Below, one piece after another: positions 28,564-36,565 of a DNA stretch of 64,000 bases; the first letter of the stretch is position 1; every line of letters starts with the position of its first letter. A model generated the notes under the pieces. It made no database searches, had not been told where the DNA came from, and was given only the letters and a program-made list of their open reading frames with translations. Origin of the DNA: an uncultured Alphaproteobacteria bacterium (lineage in GTDB: Bacteria > Pseudomonadota > Alphaproteobacteria > Rhizobiales > Aestuariivirgaceae); contig CALMWF010000043.1 in the NCBI GenBank assembly GCA_937873445.1, positions 1-64,000 of the forward strand. Direction: 5' to 3'. Position numbers and translations under genes: made by a program.

Positions 28564-29274
28564 CTATGGCGTCGGGGTGATGGGCTGACCCACCGCCGGG
28601 GGCGGCGGCGGAATCATTCCCGGTTGACCCTGCTGCGGCTGGCCCGGCGCCATCATCTGGCCGCAGCCACCCCAGCCCTGCTGCATCATGCGCTGGTGCA
28701 TCTGCATCATGCCGGGGCCGGGCTGGCCGTCAGGCCCCATCATGCCGGGTCCGCCCATGGGACCGGCCCAGCCCATCTGGCCCTGTTGCCCGTGACCGTG
28801 GCGGCCATGATGCTTCTGGCCGTGCTTGCCCCAGCCGCGCTGCTGCTGCATGGCCTGACGGTCATCCCGCGAGAGGAAACCATCGCGGTTGGCATCACGC
28901 CTGGCGACCATTTTGGCAAGCGGGGCCTGATATTCATCAAGGGTCACCTGGCCGTTGCCGTCCTTGTCGAAGAACTGGAATTCGCGAACCATTTCGGCAT
29001 TGCGCATTTTCAGCCACAGGGCCTGAAACTCGTCCATGCCGAGCTTGCCATCCTTGCCGGCGTCAAACTCGTCATAGGTGGCCTTGCGGTTCTGGGTGAT
29101 TTCGTCCTGGGACAGCTTGCCATCCTTGTTGGCGTCATAGCGCTGCATCATGCCGGGGCCACCCATCATGCCGGGGCCCTGGCCCATCCAGCCCTGCTTG
29201 GCGCTGGCCACGCCGCCCAAGGCAAGCAGACCACCGACTGCGGCGACCAGGGCCAGTTTCTTGTTACGGGTCAT
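28564..29274 (-). CDS. secreted EF-hand calcium-binding protein with Met/Gly/His-rich regions
   Basis: A 236-residue exported protein. A signal peptide (MTRNKKLALVAAVGGLLA, cleavage at ASA/K) is followed by a Met/Gly-rich patch, then four 12-residue EF-hand loops: DANKDGKLSQDE, DAGKDGKLGMDE, DKDGNGQVTLDE and DANRDGFLSRDD. The C-terminal third is a His/Gly/Met/Pro low-complexity segment. ATG 29274 has AAAGGAG at 7 bp. It probably binds Ca2+ in the periplasm; the His- and Met-rich parts could also bind copper or nickel (inference). No partner gene is adjacent. Confidence 0.85.
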   Translation of the reverse strand: MTRNKKLALVAAVGGLLALGGVASAKQGWMGQGPGMMGGPGMMQRYDANKDGKLSQDEITQNRKATYDEFDAGKDGKLGMDEFQALWLKMRNAEMVREFQFFDKDGNGQVTLDEYQAPLAKMVARRDANRDGFLSRDDRQAMQQQRGWGKHGQKHHGRHGHGQQGQMGWAGPMGGPGMMGPDGQPGPGMMQMHQRMMQQGWGGCGQMMAPGQPQQGQPGMIPPPPPAVGQPITPTP

Positions 29275-29375
29275 GGAACACTCCTTTCCATCGTGTTGTG
29301 AGGGTAAGACGCCAGCCCGTTCCCGGTTCCGTCGCGGGGCTCTGTGAATTCGCGGTAATGTGAAGGGTGAGGCGC

Positions 29376-30341
29376 CTAGCTGTAGATGCCGAGGCGCTGC
29401 CACTGGATACGCGGGTTTCTGATGACCGGCGTGAAGCCCGCCTCGGGCCGGGCATCATCCTCTGCCACGGTGATCTGGCGCGACCCCTGGCCGGCCAGGG
29501 CCATCAGCCGGTCAATGCGGTCCTGGGTTTTGGGGTGGGTGCGCAGCAGCGACGGCTGCGGCAGGCGTGAGCCGGGCAGCACCACGCCCTCCCAGCCCCT
29601 GGACTGCTGGGCCTCGAGATCGCGCAGCGCCAGCGCCAGGCCTTCGGGATCGCCGGTGAAGCCGGCGCCGTCAAGGTCGGCGTCATATTCGCGGGCGCGC
29701 GACAGGGACAGTTGCAGCAGGCTGCCAATGGTGGGCGCGGCAAGCAGCAGGAGCAGGCCGGTGATGGGCAGGTTCAGCCCGACGCCAAACACCATGGGCA
29801 GGCCGAACAGACCCATTTGCGACATGAAGCTGGTGGCGCGGTTCAACACATCGGCGAGCCCCATGACCTTGAGATCGCCGTTGCGCACATGGGCGGTTTC
29901 ATGGGCAAGAATGCCGGCCAGCTGGCGCATGGTCATGGCGCGCAGCAGGCCATCGGTGACGGCGATGGCCGACTCCTCGGGGCGGCCCACGGCAAAGGCG
30001 TTCAGGATCTTGCTGGGCACGTAATAGAGTTTTGGCGTGGCGGGCAGCCCGGCGCGCTCGGAAAGCTGGCCCACCAGACGGTGCAGTTCCGGTGCCTCGG
30101 ACGATGACAGCGGCCGCGCCTTGTAGAGATTGAGCACCACAGCGGGCGACATGCGGCGCAGACCGAGAAGGCCCATGGCGGTGAAAATGGCGGCGGTGAT
30201 GAGGCCCGTTGTGCCCATCACCGTATAGGCAATAACGCCCACCAGAAGGGCTGATCCGGCCACCATGATGATGGTGTGGATGAGGTTGCGCAGATCGTGG
30301 TTGCGGCGCACGCCCTGATCAAGGGTTGGGGTCGCGGTCAT
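29376..30341 (-). CDS. htpX: zinc metalloprotease HtpX homologue (M48)
   Basis: A 321-residue M48B membrane protease. Two hydrophobic helices lie near residues 25-65, then the catalytic HETAHV zinc motif, a further hydrophobic hairpin (VFGVGLNLPITGLLLLL), and the third zinc ligand in AREYDADLDG. HtpX degrades misfolded membrane proteins. It starts at ATG 30341 with GGAGGG upstream and overlaps the end of ycjF by 23 bp, so ycjX, ycjF and htpX are probably one transcription unit, a membrane-stress grouping. Confidence 0.92.
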   Translation of the reverse strand: MTATPTLDQGVRRNHDLRNLIHTIIMVAGSALLVGVIAYTVMGTTGLITAAIFTAMGLLGLRRMSPAVVLNLYKARPLSSSEAPELHRLVGQLSERAGLPATPKLYYVPSKILNAFAVGRPEESAIAVTDGLLRAMTMRQLAGILAHETAHVRNGDLKVMGLADVLNRATSFMSQMGLFGLPMVFGVGLNLPITGLLLLLAAPTIGSLLQLSLSRAREYDADLDGAGFTGDPEGLALALRDLEAQQSRGWEGVVLPGSRLPQPSLLRTHPKTQDRIDRLMALAGQGSRQITVAEDDARPEAGFTPVIRNPRIQWQRLGIYS

Positions 30342-31407
30342 GGCCAGACTTGCCCTCCGTCTTGTCACCGAACATTACCAGTTCCCGCAGGAGACTGGCC
30401 AGCGTGTCGCGGGCCTCGGCCTTGCGCGGCACCGGGCGGCAGACATCGGTGGCGGCAATGCCGATGCGGCTGGTGAGAATGCCGTTCACCGCGCCTTCGC
30501 CGAAGCGCGCCGACAGGCGGCCCATCAGCCCCTTGCCGACGAGATGCTGAAGCAGATTGTCGGACAGTGCAAGGCCACCGGAAATGGCGAGGTGCGCCAC
30601 CACCAGCCGGGCCAGCCGCAAGGTGGACAGGGTGGACGGCCGGCCGCCATAGAGGGTGGCCAGTTCGCGCAGCATGGCAAAGTTCTGCACGCCGACAAAC
30701 AGCACATCGAGGGCGGCAATGGGGGTGACGGTGGTGAGCAGGGTGACGCGCCGGGCGCGCCTGGCAATGATGCGCAGGGCGCTCTCATCCAGAGGATCAA
30801 CGAGCAGGCGCTCGGCCAGACGCACCCGGTCCTTCGGGTCCATGATGTCGGCCTGATGGTCGGCGAGGCGGTCAAGGCCCCAGCGGGCATCGGCGCGGTG
30901 TGTATAAAGAGTGCTCAGTTCACGGACGGTTTCATCGGCGGCGGCGGCGTCATCCTGATTGATGGCGCGGGCGGCGGCGGCCTGAATGTGTTCCATGCGC
31001 GACAGCCGCAGCAGGCCCCAGATTTCGCGGATGATGATGGCCAGCGCCGACAGGCCCACCAGACCGGCCAGTGCCAGCGCGGTGTAGCCCAGCCACGGCG
31101 CATGGGCGAAGGCATTGTCGATGAGGTTGGTGATGGCCAGGCCCGCGCCCAGCGCCACAAGGCCGGTGAGGGCCGACAAGAGCAAGGCGCCCCAGCGGAA
31201 GGTTTTCGGGCGGGGCAAGGTGCGGCTGCGCGGCACGGTGACGAGATCGCCCTTCACCTCCTCCGGTTCAAAGACAATATCGGTCATGGCGCGCGGCGCC
31301 CGCCGGGGTTTCGCCCTGCCTTCGGGTCTGGCGGGTTTTGCTGCGGGCTTTTCCTCATCGAGGATGAAGGCCGCGGGCGGGCGGCTGTCATGGTTTCTGC
31401 CGGTCAT
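30319..31407 (-). CDS. ycjF: YcjF-family membrane protein (DUF697, TIGR01620)
   Basis: A 362-residue protein with a disordered basic N-terminus, two transmembrane segments (about residues 75-95 and 100-122), and a C-terminal DUF697 region with several further hydrophobic helices (LLTTVTPIAALDVLFV, LVVAHLAISGGLALSD). E. coli YcjF is encoded next to YcjX, a pair in the phage-shock (Psp) regulon. Its ATG overlaps the ycjX stop in an ATGA arrangement, indicating translational coupling. Confidence 0.88.
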   Translation of the reverse strand: MTGRNHDSRPPAAFILDEEKPAAKPARPEGRAKPRRAPRAMTDIVFEPEEVKGDLVTVPRSRTLPRPKTFRWGALLLSALTGLVALGAGLAITNLIDNAFAHAPWLGYTALALAGLVGLSALAIIIREIWGLLRLSRMEHIQAAAARAINQDDAAAADETVRELSTLYTHRADARWGLDRLADHQADIMDPKDRVRLAERLLVDPLDESALRIIARRARRVTLLTTVTPIAALDVLFVGVQNFAMLRELATLYGGRPSTLSTLRLARLVVAHLAISGGLALSDNLLQHLVGKGLMGRLSARFGEGAVNGILTSRIGIAATDVCRPVPRKAEARDTLASLLRELVMFGDKTEGKSGHDRDPNP

Positions 31408-32819
31408 GGGAAACGGTCACCGAACAGATATTCCAGGGTGCGGTCGAGCCTGATGTGGGGGAAGGTGGCGCCGTCGATCAACGGCGGGCGGAAGCGGACG
31501 AATTTGATCTGCCCCTCGAGGCTGCCGTCAAGGGCGGCGCGCGGGTCGGCGGGCAGATCGCCGGGGAAGACGGCGGCTTCGCGCGTGCCGTCAAAGCTGG
31601 TGCCGCCGATCACCTCACCGGCCTCCGGCGTGCCGACAATGCAGGGCAGTTGCTCGCTGCCCTGGCGCACCATGGCCTCGCGCGTGGCGCGGATGGCGGA
31701 AAGGGCGGTCACATCCCATTTGGCGCCGTGGAATTCGGCGCGGGCGGCGGCGTCCTCGATCAGCAGTTTCAGAATGGCTTCAAGCTGGTCGTGGCTGTGG
31801 TGATGCAGCAGGTCGGCCTTGGTGGCGGCAAACAGCACCCGGTCGATCCTGCGGCCAAACAGGCCGGACACCATGGTGTTCTCACCCTGGCGGAAGGAGG
31901 CCATGACCTGGGTCAGCGCGGTCTTGAGATCGTTCACCGCGGCGGCCCCGGCGTTGAGCGCGGTCAGCACATCCACCAGCACGATCTGGCGGTCGAGCCG
32001 GGCGAAGTGGCCGAAGAAGAAGGGCTTCACCACGCGCGCCACATAGGAGTCATAGCGCCGCTTCATCAGGGCGTGGAGCGAGCCGGCCTCAGCCAGCGTG
32101 TCGGGCGTCACATCAAGAGGCGCAAAGGTGAGAAGCGGCGAACCCGCCAGATCACCCGGCAGCAGGAAGCGGCCGGGCGGCAGGGTGGACAGCGACACAC
32201 CGTCGGCCCGGCAGCGGGCAAGGTAATGGGTGAACAGTTCCGCCGCCTTCACCGCCTGCAATTCATCGGCGGCTGCTTGCGCATCAAGGCTGGCAAGGTG
32301 CGAAAGCCAGTCGGCGGCGAGGGCGGCGCGCGGGGCCAGACGCGCTGCGGCCACCGTGGCGTGCGACCATTCCTCATAGGTCCGGGCCATGAGCGGCAGG
32401 TCAAGCAGCCATTCACCGGGGTAGTCCATGATGTCGATGTTGACCCGGCCAGAGCCGAAGGTCCGGGCCATGTAGCCCACCGGTTCATAATCCATGGTCA
32501 GGCGGAGCTGGCTGACGCGCCGGGTGCTTTCCGGCCAGCGCCGGTCGGTGGCGGTCAACTGATCGAGGTGGGTTTCAAAGGCAAAGCGCGGAATGTCGTC
32601 GTCGGGCTGCGGCTCAAGGATGGCGTGGGTGATGCGGCCCTGGGCATAGGCTTCAAACAGGGGCAGGCGCGCCCCCTTGGTCAGCGCGTTGATGAGGGCG
32701 GTGATGAAGATGGTCTTGCCGGCGCGCGACAGGCCGGTGACGCCGAGCCGGAAGGTGGGGTCCACCAGGCCGGTGGCGAAGTCCTTCAGGCCACCCGCCG
32801 CGATGCGGGTTTCGTCCAT
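31404..32819 (-). CDS. ycjX: YcjX-family GTPase-like protein (DUF463)
   Basis: A 471-residue P-loop NTPase. The Walker A motif GLSRAGKT lies at about residues 30-37, and DYPGEWLLDLP is the family's switch/Walker B region. VLFAATKADLLHHH matches a TKAD base-recognition motif. E. coli YcjX is a Psp-regulon member of undetermined role. First gene of ycjX-ycjF-htpX. The start used is ATG 32819, which lacks a strong ribosome-binding site; the frame is open for 27 codons upstream. No pspA or pspF is visible nearby. Confidence 0.9.
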   Translation of the reverse strand: MDETRIAAGGLKDFATGLVDPTFRLGVTGLSRAGKTIFITALINALTKGARLPLFEAYAQGRITHAILEPQPDDDIPRFAFETHLDQLTATDRRWPESTRRVSQLRLTMDYEPVGYMARTFGSGRVNIDIMDYPGEWLLDLPLMARTYEEWSHATVAAARLAPRAALAADWLSHLASLDAQAAADELQAVKAAELFTHYLARCRADGVSLSTLPPGRFLLPGDLAGSPLLTFAPLDVTPDTLAEAGSLHALMKRRYDSYVARVVKPFFFGHFARLDRQIVLVDVLTALNAGAAAVNDLKTALTQVMASFRQGENTMVSGLFGRRIDRVLFAATKADLLHHHSHDQLEAILKLLIEDAAARAEFHGAKWDVTALSAIRATREAMVRQGSEQLPCIVGTPEAGEVIGGTSFDGTREAAVFPGDLPADPRAALDGSLEGQIKFVRFRPPLIDGATFPHIRLDRTLEYLFGDRFP

Positions 32820-32909
32820 GATGCGGCTGAAGCTGGCCAAGGTGCCGGTCCCCGTGACGTTCAAACGGGCCAATACATGGGATCGGCCCGCCGGAATCAC
32901 AAGTTTTTT

Positions 32910-33851
32910 CTAGAGGTTCGGATAGCGGTAGGGCGCTGTGCCGATGTCGGCCAGGTCAAAGGGCGTGCCCTGATAGACCTCGTTGATCCAGTTGCCGAAC
33001 AGCAGGTGGGCGTGGCTGCGCCAGCGGTTCTGCGGGGCTGCCTCCGGGTTGCCGCCGGGGAAATAGTTGGCGGGCTTGCGGATTGGTTTGCCCGCCGCCA
33101 CGTCGCGCCGATACTCATCCCCCAGGCTCACCGTGTCATATTCAATGTGGTTGAACATGTAGAGGTGGTGGTGGGGCTGGTCATTGATGAAACACAGACC
33201 GGCTTCATCGGACTCCATCAGCACTTCGAGATTTTTATCGCTCGGCAGGTCGGCGCGGCGCACCTCGGTCCAGCGCGACACGGGCATGGAAAAGTCGTCG
33301 GAGAAGCCGCGCAGATAGGGCGAGGCGGGGTTCAGATTGTGATGGCTGAAGACACCGAAGGCCTTGTGTTCCAGATCATGCTTGGGCACGCGGTGAAAGT
33401 GATAGAGGGCGGCCTGGGCCCCCCAGCAGATATTGAAGGTGGAGAACACATGGGTCTGGGTCCAGTCGAAGATGCGGGTGAGCTCGTCCCAATAGCTCAC
33501 CTCCTCGAAGGGCATCTGCTCCACCGGTGCGCCGGTGATGATGAAGCCGTCGAACTTCCTGTGCTTCACATCCTCCCAGTCGTCATAGAAGGCGAGCATG
33601 TGTTCCTGCGGCGTGTTCTTGGAGGTGTGGCCGGTCATTTTCACCAGCGACAATTCCACCTGCAGGGGCGTGGCGCCGATCAGCCGGGCAAACTGCGTCT
33701 CGGTCCTGATCTTGTTGGGCATGAGATTGAGCAGGGCAATCTTCAGCGGGCGGATGTCCTGACGGCTGGCGGTGTCCTCGGTCTGGACCATCACGCCTTC
33801 TTTTTCCAGCGTGGCGCGAGCGGGCAAATCATTGGGGATCTTGATGGGCAT
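32910..33851 (-). CDS. metA: homoserine O-acyltransferase (probably O-acetyltransferase)
   Basis: A 313-residue MetA-family enzyme that activates homoserine for methionine synthesis. The catalytic cysteine Cys142 (FNICWGAQ), His235 and Glu237 (MFNHIEYD) align with E. coli numbering. Residue 111 is glutamate (TGAPVEQ); in the family Glu111 correlates with acetyl-CoA and Gly111 with succinyl-CoA, so acetylation is predicted despite the usual succinyltransferase name. It begins 9 bp after the ATPase gene upstream, so there is no room for a SAM riboswitch leader directly before it. Confidence 0.95.
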   Translation of the reverse strand: MPIKIPNDLPARATLEKEGVMVQTEDTASRQDIRPLKIALLNLMPNKIRTETQFARLIGATPLQVELSLVKMTGHTSKNTPQEHMLAFYDDWEDVKHRKFDGFIITGAPVEQMPFEEVSYWDELTRIFDWTQTHVFSTFNICWGAQAALYHFHRVPKHDLEHKAFGVFSHHNLNPASPYLRGFSDDFSMPVSRWTEVRRADLPSDKNLEVLMESDEAGLCFINDQPHHHLYMFNHIEYDTVSLGDEYRRDVAAGKPIRKPANYFPGGNPEAAPQNRWRSHAHLLFGNWINEVYQGTPFDLADIGTAPYRYPNL

Positions 33852-33859
33852 GGTGAAAC

Positions 33860-34720
33860 TCAGGCTTGATCGATGGTGCGGGAGATGAGGCCCGTGAAAT
33901 CGGCCTCGCTGGCGATTTTCGGGATCTCGCACATTCGGACGCGGTAGCCGAAATTGTCGGCAATCGCCTGATAGAGCGGAATGCGGTGATGCAGCAGCTG
34001 CTCAAAGCCCCAGACGGCAAAACCGTCGGGGTCCACGTCATCATCATTCCGGATCTTGTTCAGTTCCTTGTATTCGGCCCATTTGGCGTCAAGGAACCGG
34101 GGCTGGTAATACATGGGCTTGGGATATTTGCGGAAGCGCTGCACCAGGGTTTCGGTGTGTTCCGTGGTGCCCTCGATGTAGAGCAGCAGGGTGTTGTCAG
34201 CGAGGCACTTCAACACCGGGTCATTGGCGTCATGCGGGTTCACCACCTCGCACAGACTGCCGCCGGAATCGCAGATGAAATGATGGAAGTGATAGATGTC
34301 GCGGGCGCGCTCGATGAATTCCGGCACGTCCAGCAGGGCGCGGATTTCGGCGTCGCGGTGCTGGTTCTGGCGGCGCTTGTATTCGGCAAAGGGAATGCCG
34401 CCCTTGGCGGGGTTTCCGGGCTTGCCGAGATAGGTGGAGAGGGGGGCCAGATTGTCGAAGGTGATGTTGGAGCGGATGTAGATCGAGTCCGAGCGCAGCA
34501 GGTGGCGCAGGAAGGGCACATCCATGGCGTGGCGCTTGAAATTGTCGACGATGTGCTCGTCCATGTAGCGCGTGGCGATGCGGTAATCGACGGAGTATTG
34601 AAACCACTCCTCCTCGCGCAGCAGGCTGGCCAGGGTGGTTTTGCCCACACCGGACATGCCGAGAATGGTGACAGCCTTGGCGGGCCAGTCGCGGAAGGCC
34701 TGGGAGGTGGAAAAGCGCAT
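33860..34720 (-). CDS. P-loop ATPase of unknown function, metA-linked
   Basis: A 286-residue protein with Walker [10 protein letters not shown] at residues 20-28 and a conserved soluble body ([38 protein letters not shown]) that I recognise only as an ATPase found beside metA in Rhizobiales. It has kinase-like features (small N-terminal P-loop domain) but no assignable substrate. ATG 34720 is the first start; no strong Shine-Dalgarno. It is followed after 8 bp by metA, so the two are almost certainly co-transcribed. Confidence 0.75.
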   Translation of the reverse strand: MRFSTSQAFRDWPAKAVTILGMSGVGKTTLASLLREEEWFQYSVDYRIATRYMDEHIVDNFKRHAMDVPFLRHLLRSDSIYIRSNITFDNLAPLSTYLGKPGNPAKGGIPFAEYKRRQNQHRDAEIRALLDVPEFIERARDIYHFHHFICDSGGSLCEVVNPHDANDPVLKCLADNTLLLYIEGTTEHTETLVQRFRKYPKPMYYQPRFLDAKWAEYKELNKIRNDDDVDPDGFAVWGFEQLLHHRIPLYQAIADNFGYRVRMCEIPKIASEADFTGLISRTIDQA

Positions 34721-34920
34721 GGGGCAGGGCTTTAACGCAATTTGGCGATGGGGGAAATTGCCAATTTGCCATAGGGGAAGGGCGCCGGGCGCTTCCGGCC
34801 AAGGCCGCTTTTTTGCAGCGCAACATCACGCGAATCACAAATGACCGGGGTTGCCATGGCAAGCCTTGTCGCCTTGGGGCAAAGCCGCTATATGCGCGCG
34901 CCTGACAGGGAGAGATGTGC

Positions 34921-35337
34921 ATGGGTGCGATTGTCGAGAAGAATTACCGCCCGAGCGATGACGAGCCGTTCATGAATGAGCGGCAGGTGGAATATTTCCG
35001 TCAGAAGCTGCTGCTCTGGAAGGACGACATTCTGCGCGAAAGCAGGGAAACCCTGTCGCATCTGCAGGACGAGAATCACGTGCTGCCGGACCTGGCCGAC
35101 CGTGCCTCGTCGGAGACCGACCGGTCTTTGGAGCTGCGGGCCCGCGACCGCCAGCGCAAGCTGATCTCGAAAATCGATGCCGCCCTGCAGCGCATTGACG
35201 ATGGTTCCTATGGCTATTGCGAGGAAACGGGTGACCCCATCAGCCTGAAGCGGCTGGATGCGCGGCCCATCGCCACGCTCTCCATCGAGGCGCAGGAACG
35301 CCACGAGCGGCGCGAGAAGGTCTATCGCGAGGACTGA
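34921..35337 (+). CDS. dksA: RNA polymerase-binding transcription factor DksA
   Basis: A 138-residue DksA that works with ppGpp at the RNA polymerase secondary channel. The coiled-coil tip contains DLADRASSETDRS with the conserved acidic residues. The C-terminal zinc-finger region reads YCEETGDPI ... ATLSIEAQERHERR: of the four zinc cysteines only the first remains, the form known from Rhodobacter and rhizobia. ATG 34921 is preferred over 34915 because AGGGAG is spaced correctly from it. Monocistronic by position. Confidence 0.95.
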   Translation: MGAIVEKNYRPSDDEPFMNERQVEYFRQKLLLWKDDILRESRETLSHLQDENHVLPDLADRASSETDRSLELRARDRQRKLISKIDAALQRIDDGSYGYCEETGDPISLKRLDARPIATLSIEAQERHERREKVYRED

Positions 35338-35359
35338 CCACTGTTTGGCGAGCCGCTTT

Positions 35360-35389
35360 CTGACTTTTGCCGCAACCGTCAAAAGTCAG
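35360..35389. terminator. 10-bp inverted repeat between dksA and hisN, likely bidirectional terminator
   Basis: CTGACTTTTG and CAAAAGTCAG pair perfectly across a 10-nt loop, 22 bp after the dksA stop and 18 bp before the hisN stop. A long T-run is lacking on either side, so efficiency is uncertain. Confidence 0.5.
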
Positions 35390-35406
35390 GCGGCGCTTTG
35401 GCGGGC

Positions 35407-36204
35407 TTATTTTTGCTGCATGACGGCAATGGCCTCATCGAGCAGGGCCTGTGACCCCGCCGTGATGATGTTGCCGCCCTGGGCCGGGTCATGGCCCGAC
35501 CAGCTGCCGACCACGCCGCCCGCCCCGGTGATGATGGGAATGAGGGCGCCGATGTCAAAGGCCTGGAGGCCCGCATCCATGGCGATGTCGAGATGGCCCG
35601 CCGCCATCAGGCAGAAGAAATAGGCATCACCGCCATAGCGCATGAGCTTGCAGGCGCGGCGCAGGGCCTGAAAGCCCGCGGCATCCTCCGGCGTGCGGTA
35701 GAGCTCGGGGGCGGTGGTGCCGGCGGCGGCATTTTTCAGGGTCACGCCGGTGCGGGTCTTCAGGGGGGTTGCCGTGCCGTGGCGGTGCAGCCAGGCGCCC
35801 TCCGGCGTGCCCATGAAGCATTCACCCACATGGGGCTGGTTCATGACGCCAATAACCGGGCGGCCGTCATGGTAGAGGGCAATGAGGGTGGCCCAGCTTG
35901 GCATGCCGATCATGAAGGCGCGGGTGCCGTCCACCGGGTCCAGAACCCAGGTGAAGGGGCTGCGGCCTTCCTTCTCGCCAAATTCCTCGCCGATGATGCC
36001 GTGATCGGGGTAACGCTCGGCAATGGCGGCGCGCAGGGCGCGCTCACCGGCCCGGTCGCCCTCGGTCACGGGGTCAAACCCGGCCGTGCCGGCCTGCTTG
36101 TTGTCCACCACCAGAGGTTGCCGGAACCAAGGCAGAATGGCTGCGGCGGAGACCTCCGCCAGATGCAGGGCAAAACCGGAAAGTTCAGACCAGTCGGGAG
36201 TCAT
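35407..36204 (-). CDS. hisN: inositol-monophosphatase-family histidinol-phosphatase
   Basis: A 265-residue Mg2+-dependent phosphatase. The metal site is visible as GEEFG, DPVDGTRAF and, later, DAGLQAFDIGALIPII. Rhizobial proteins with this GEEFGEKEG pattern are the HisN histidinol-phosphate phosphatase, the penultimate histidine step; other inositol phosphatase-like substrates cannot be excluded. ATG 36204 is preceded by GAGG. No other his genes are nearby. It is convergent with dksA. Confidence 0.85.
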   Translation of the reverse strand: MTPDWSELSGFALHLAEVSAAAILPWFRQPLVVDNKQAGTAGFDPVTEGDRAGERALRAAIAERYPDHGIIGEEFGEKEGRSPFTWVLDPVDGTRAFMIGMPSWATLIALYHDGRPVIGVMNQPHVGECFMGTPEGAWLHRHGTATPLKTRTGVTLKNAAAGTTAPELYRTPEDAAGFQALRRACKLMRYGGDAYFFCLMAAGHLDIAMDAGLQAFDIGALIPIITGAGGVVGSWSGHDPAQGGNIITAGSQALLDEAIAVMQQK

Positions 36205-36431
36205 GGGAGCCTCGAAATCCTCCCAGATAGAGCATAAAGCGGCCAAGGGGGCCAGTGGGCCTGTTGCGCCGCCACAGGTTGGGAAGTTTTGCCCGGTTAC
36301 AAACTATCCAAAGCTATGCATTTCCCGCAACCCTGTCGGTCAGGCTCCGGGCTCTATTAAAAAACTGTGTGATATCAATGATCTATAATTTCGCTGCCAA
36401 AGTGTCGCGGAATTTTCCCGGCCCGGCGGCC

Positions 36432-36460
36432 TTGCACGGCTCATGGTGCAGTGCCATATG
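36432..36460 (+). promoter_or_regulatory. sigma-70-type promoter of the small RNA
   Basis: TTGCAC (-35, 36432-36437), a 17-bp spacer and CATATG (-10, 36455-36460). Predicted transcription start is near 36466, just ahead of the first hairpin of the small RNA. Confidence 0.5.
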
Positions 36461-36465
36461 AACGG

Positions 36466-36563
36466 CGTGAGACGAAAACATCTGGTTTTCCTCTCGCAGC
36501 CCTTCTTGGGCGTTTCCTCCCTAGACTTGGGCCATCAGCGTCAGCTGCATGGCCCTTTTTCTT
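36466..36563 (+). ncRNA. mmgR: probable trans-acting small RNA, alpha-r8/MmgR family
   Basis: About 98 nt with three hairpins. The first pairs GAG and GAAAAC with GTTTTC and CTC (36469-36495). The second is GCCCTTCTTGGGC (36499-36511). Next comes the single-stranded decamer TTTCCTCCCT (36513-36522), an anti-Shine-Dalgarno-like sequence. The last is a strong terminator hairpin with a T-tract. The exposed UUUCCUCCCU between hairpins is, as I recall, the conserved signature of alpha-r8 RNAs; Sinorhizobium MmgR limits polyhydroxybutyrate storage and binds Hfq. It occupies the 361-bp gap between hisN and the N-formylglutamate amidohydrolase gene; I see nothing else in the left part of that gap. 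Confidence 0.65.
36529..36563 (+). terminator. terminator of the small RNA
   Basis: GGGCCAT (36529-36535) pairs with ATGGCCC (36549-36555), extended inwards by CAGC/GCTG with one bulged C, then TTTTTCTT. No coding gene on this strand ends here, which supports a short non-coding transcript. Confidence 0.85.
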
Positions 36564-36565
36564 GC

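Noticed and set aside
33852-33859. A SAM-II riboswitch before metA
   Set aside because: Only 8 bp separate metA from the preceding gene, so a riboswitch leader cannot fit there.
31455-33869. An 804-codon open frame on the plus strand antisense to ycjX and metA
   Set aside because: It runs across three genes on the other strand with clear domain motifs, has His/Gly/Arg-rich composition and no recognisable fold. It is a high-GC shadow frame.
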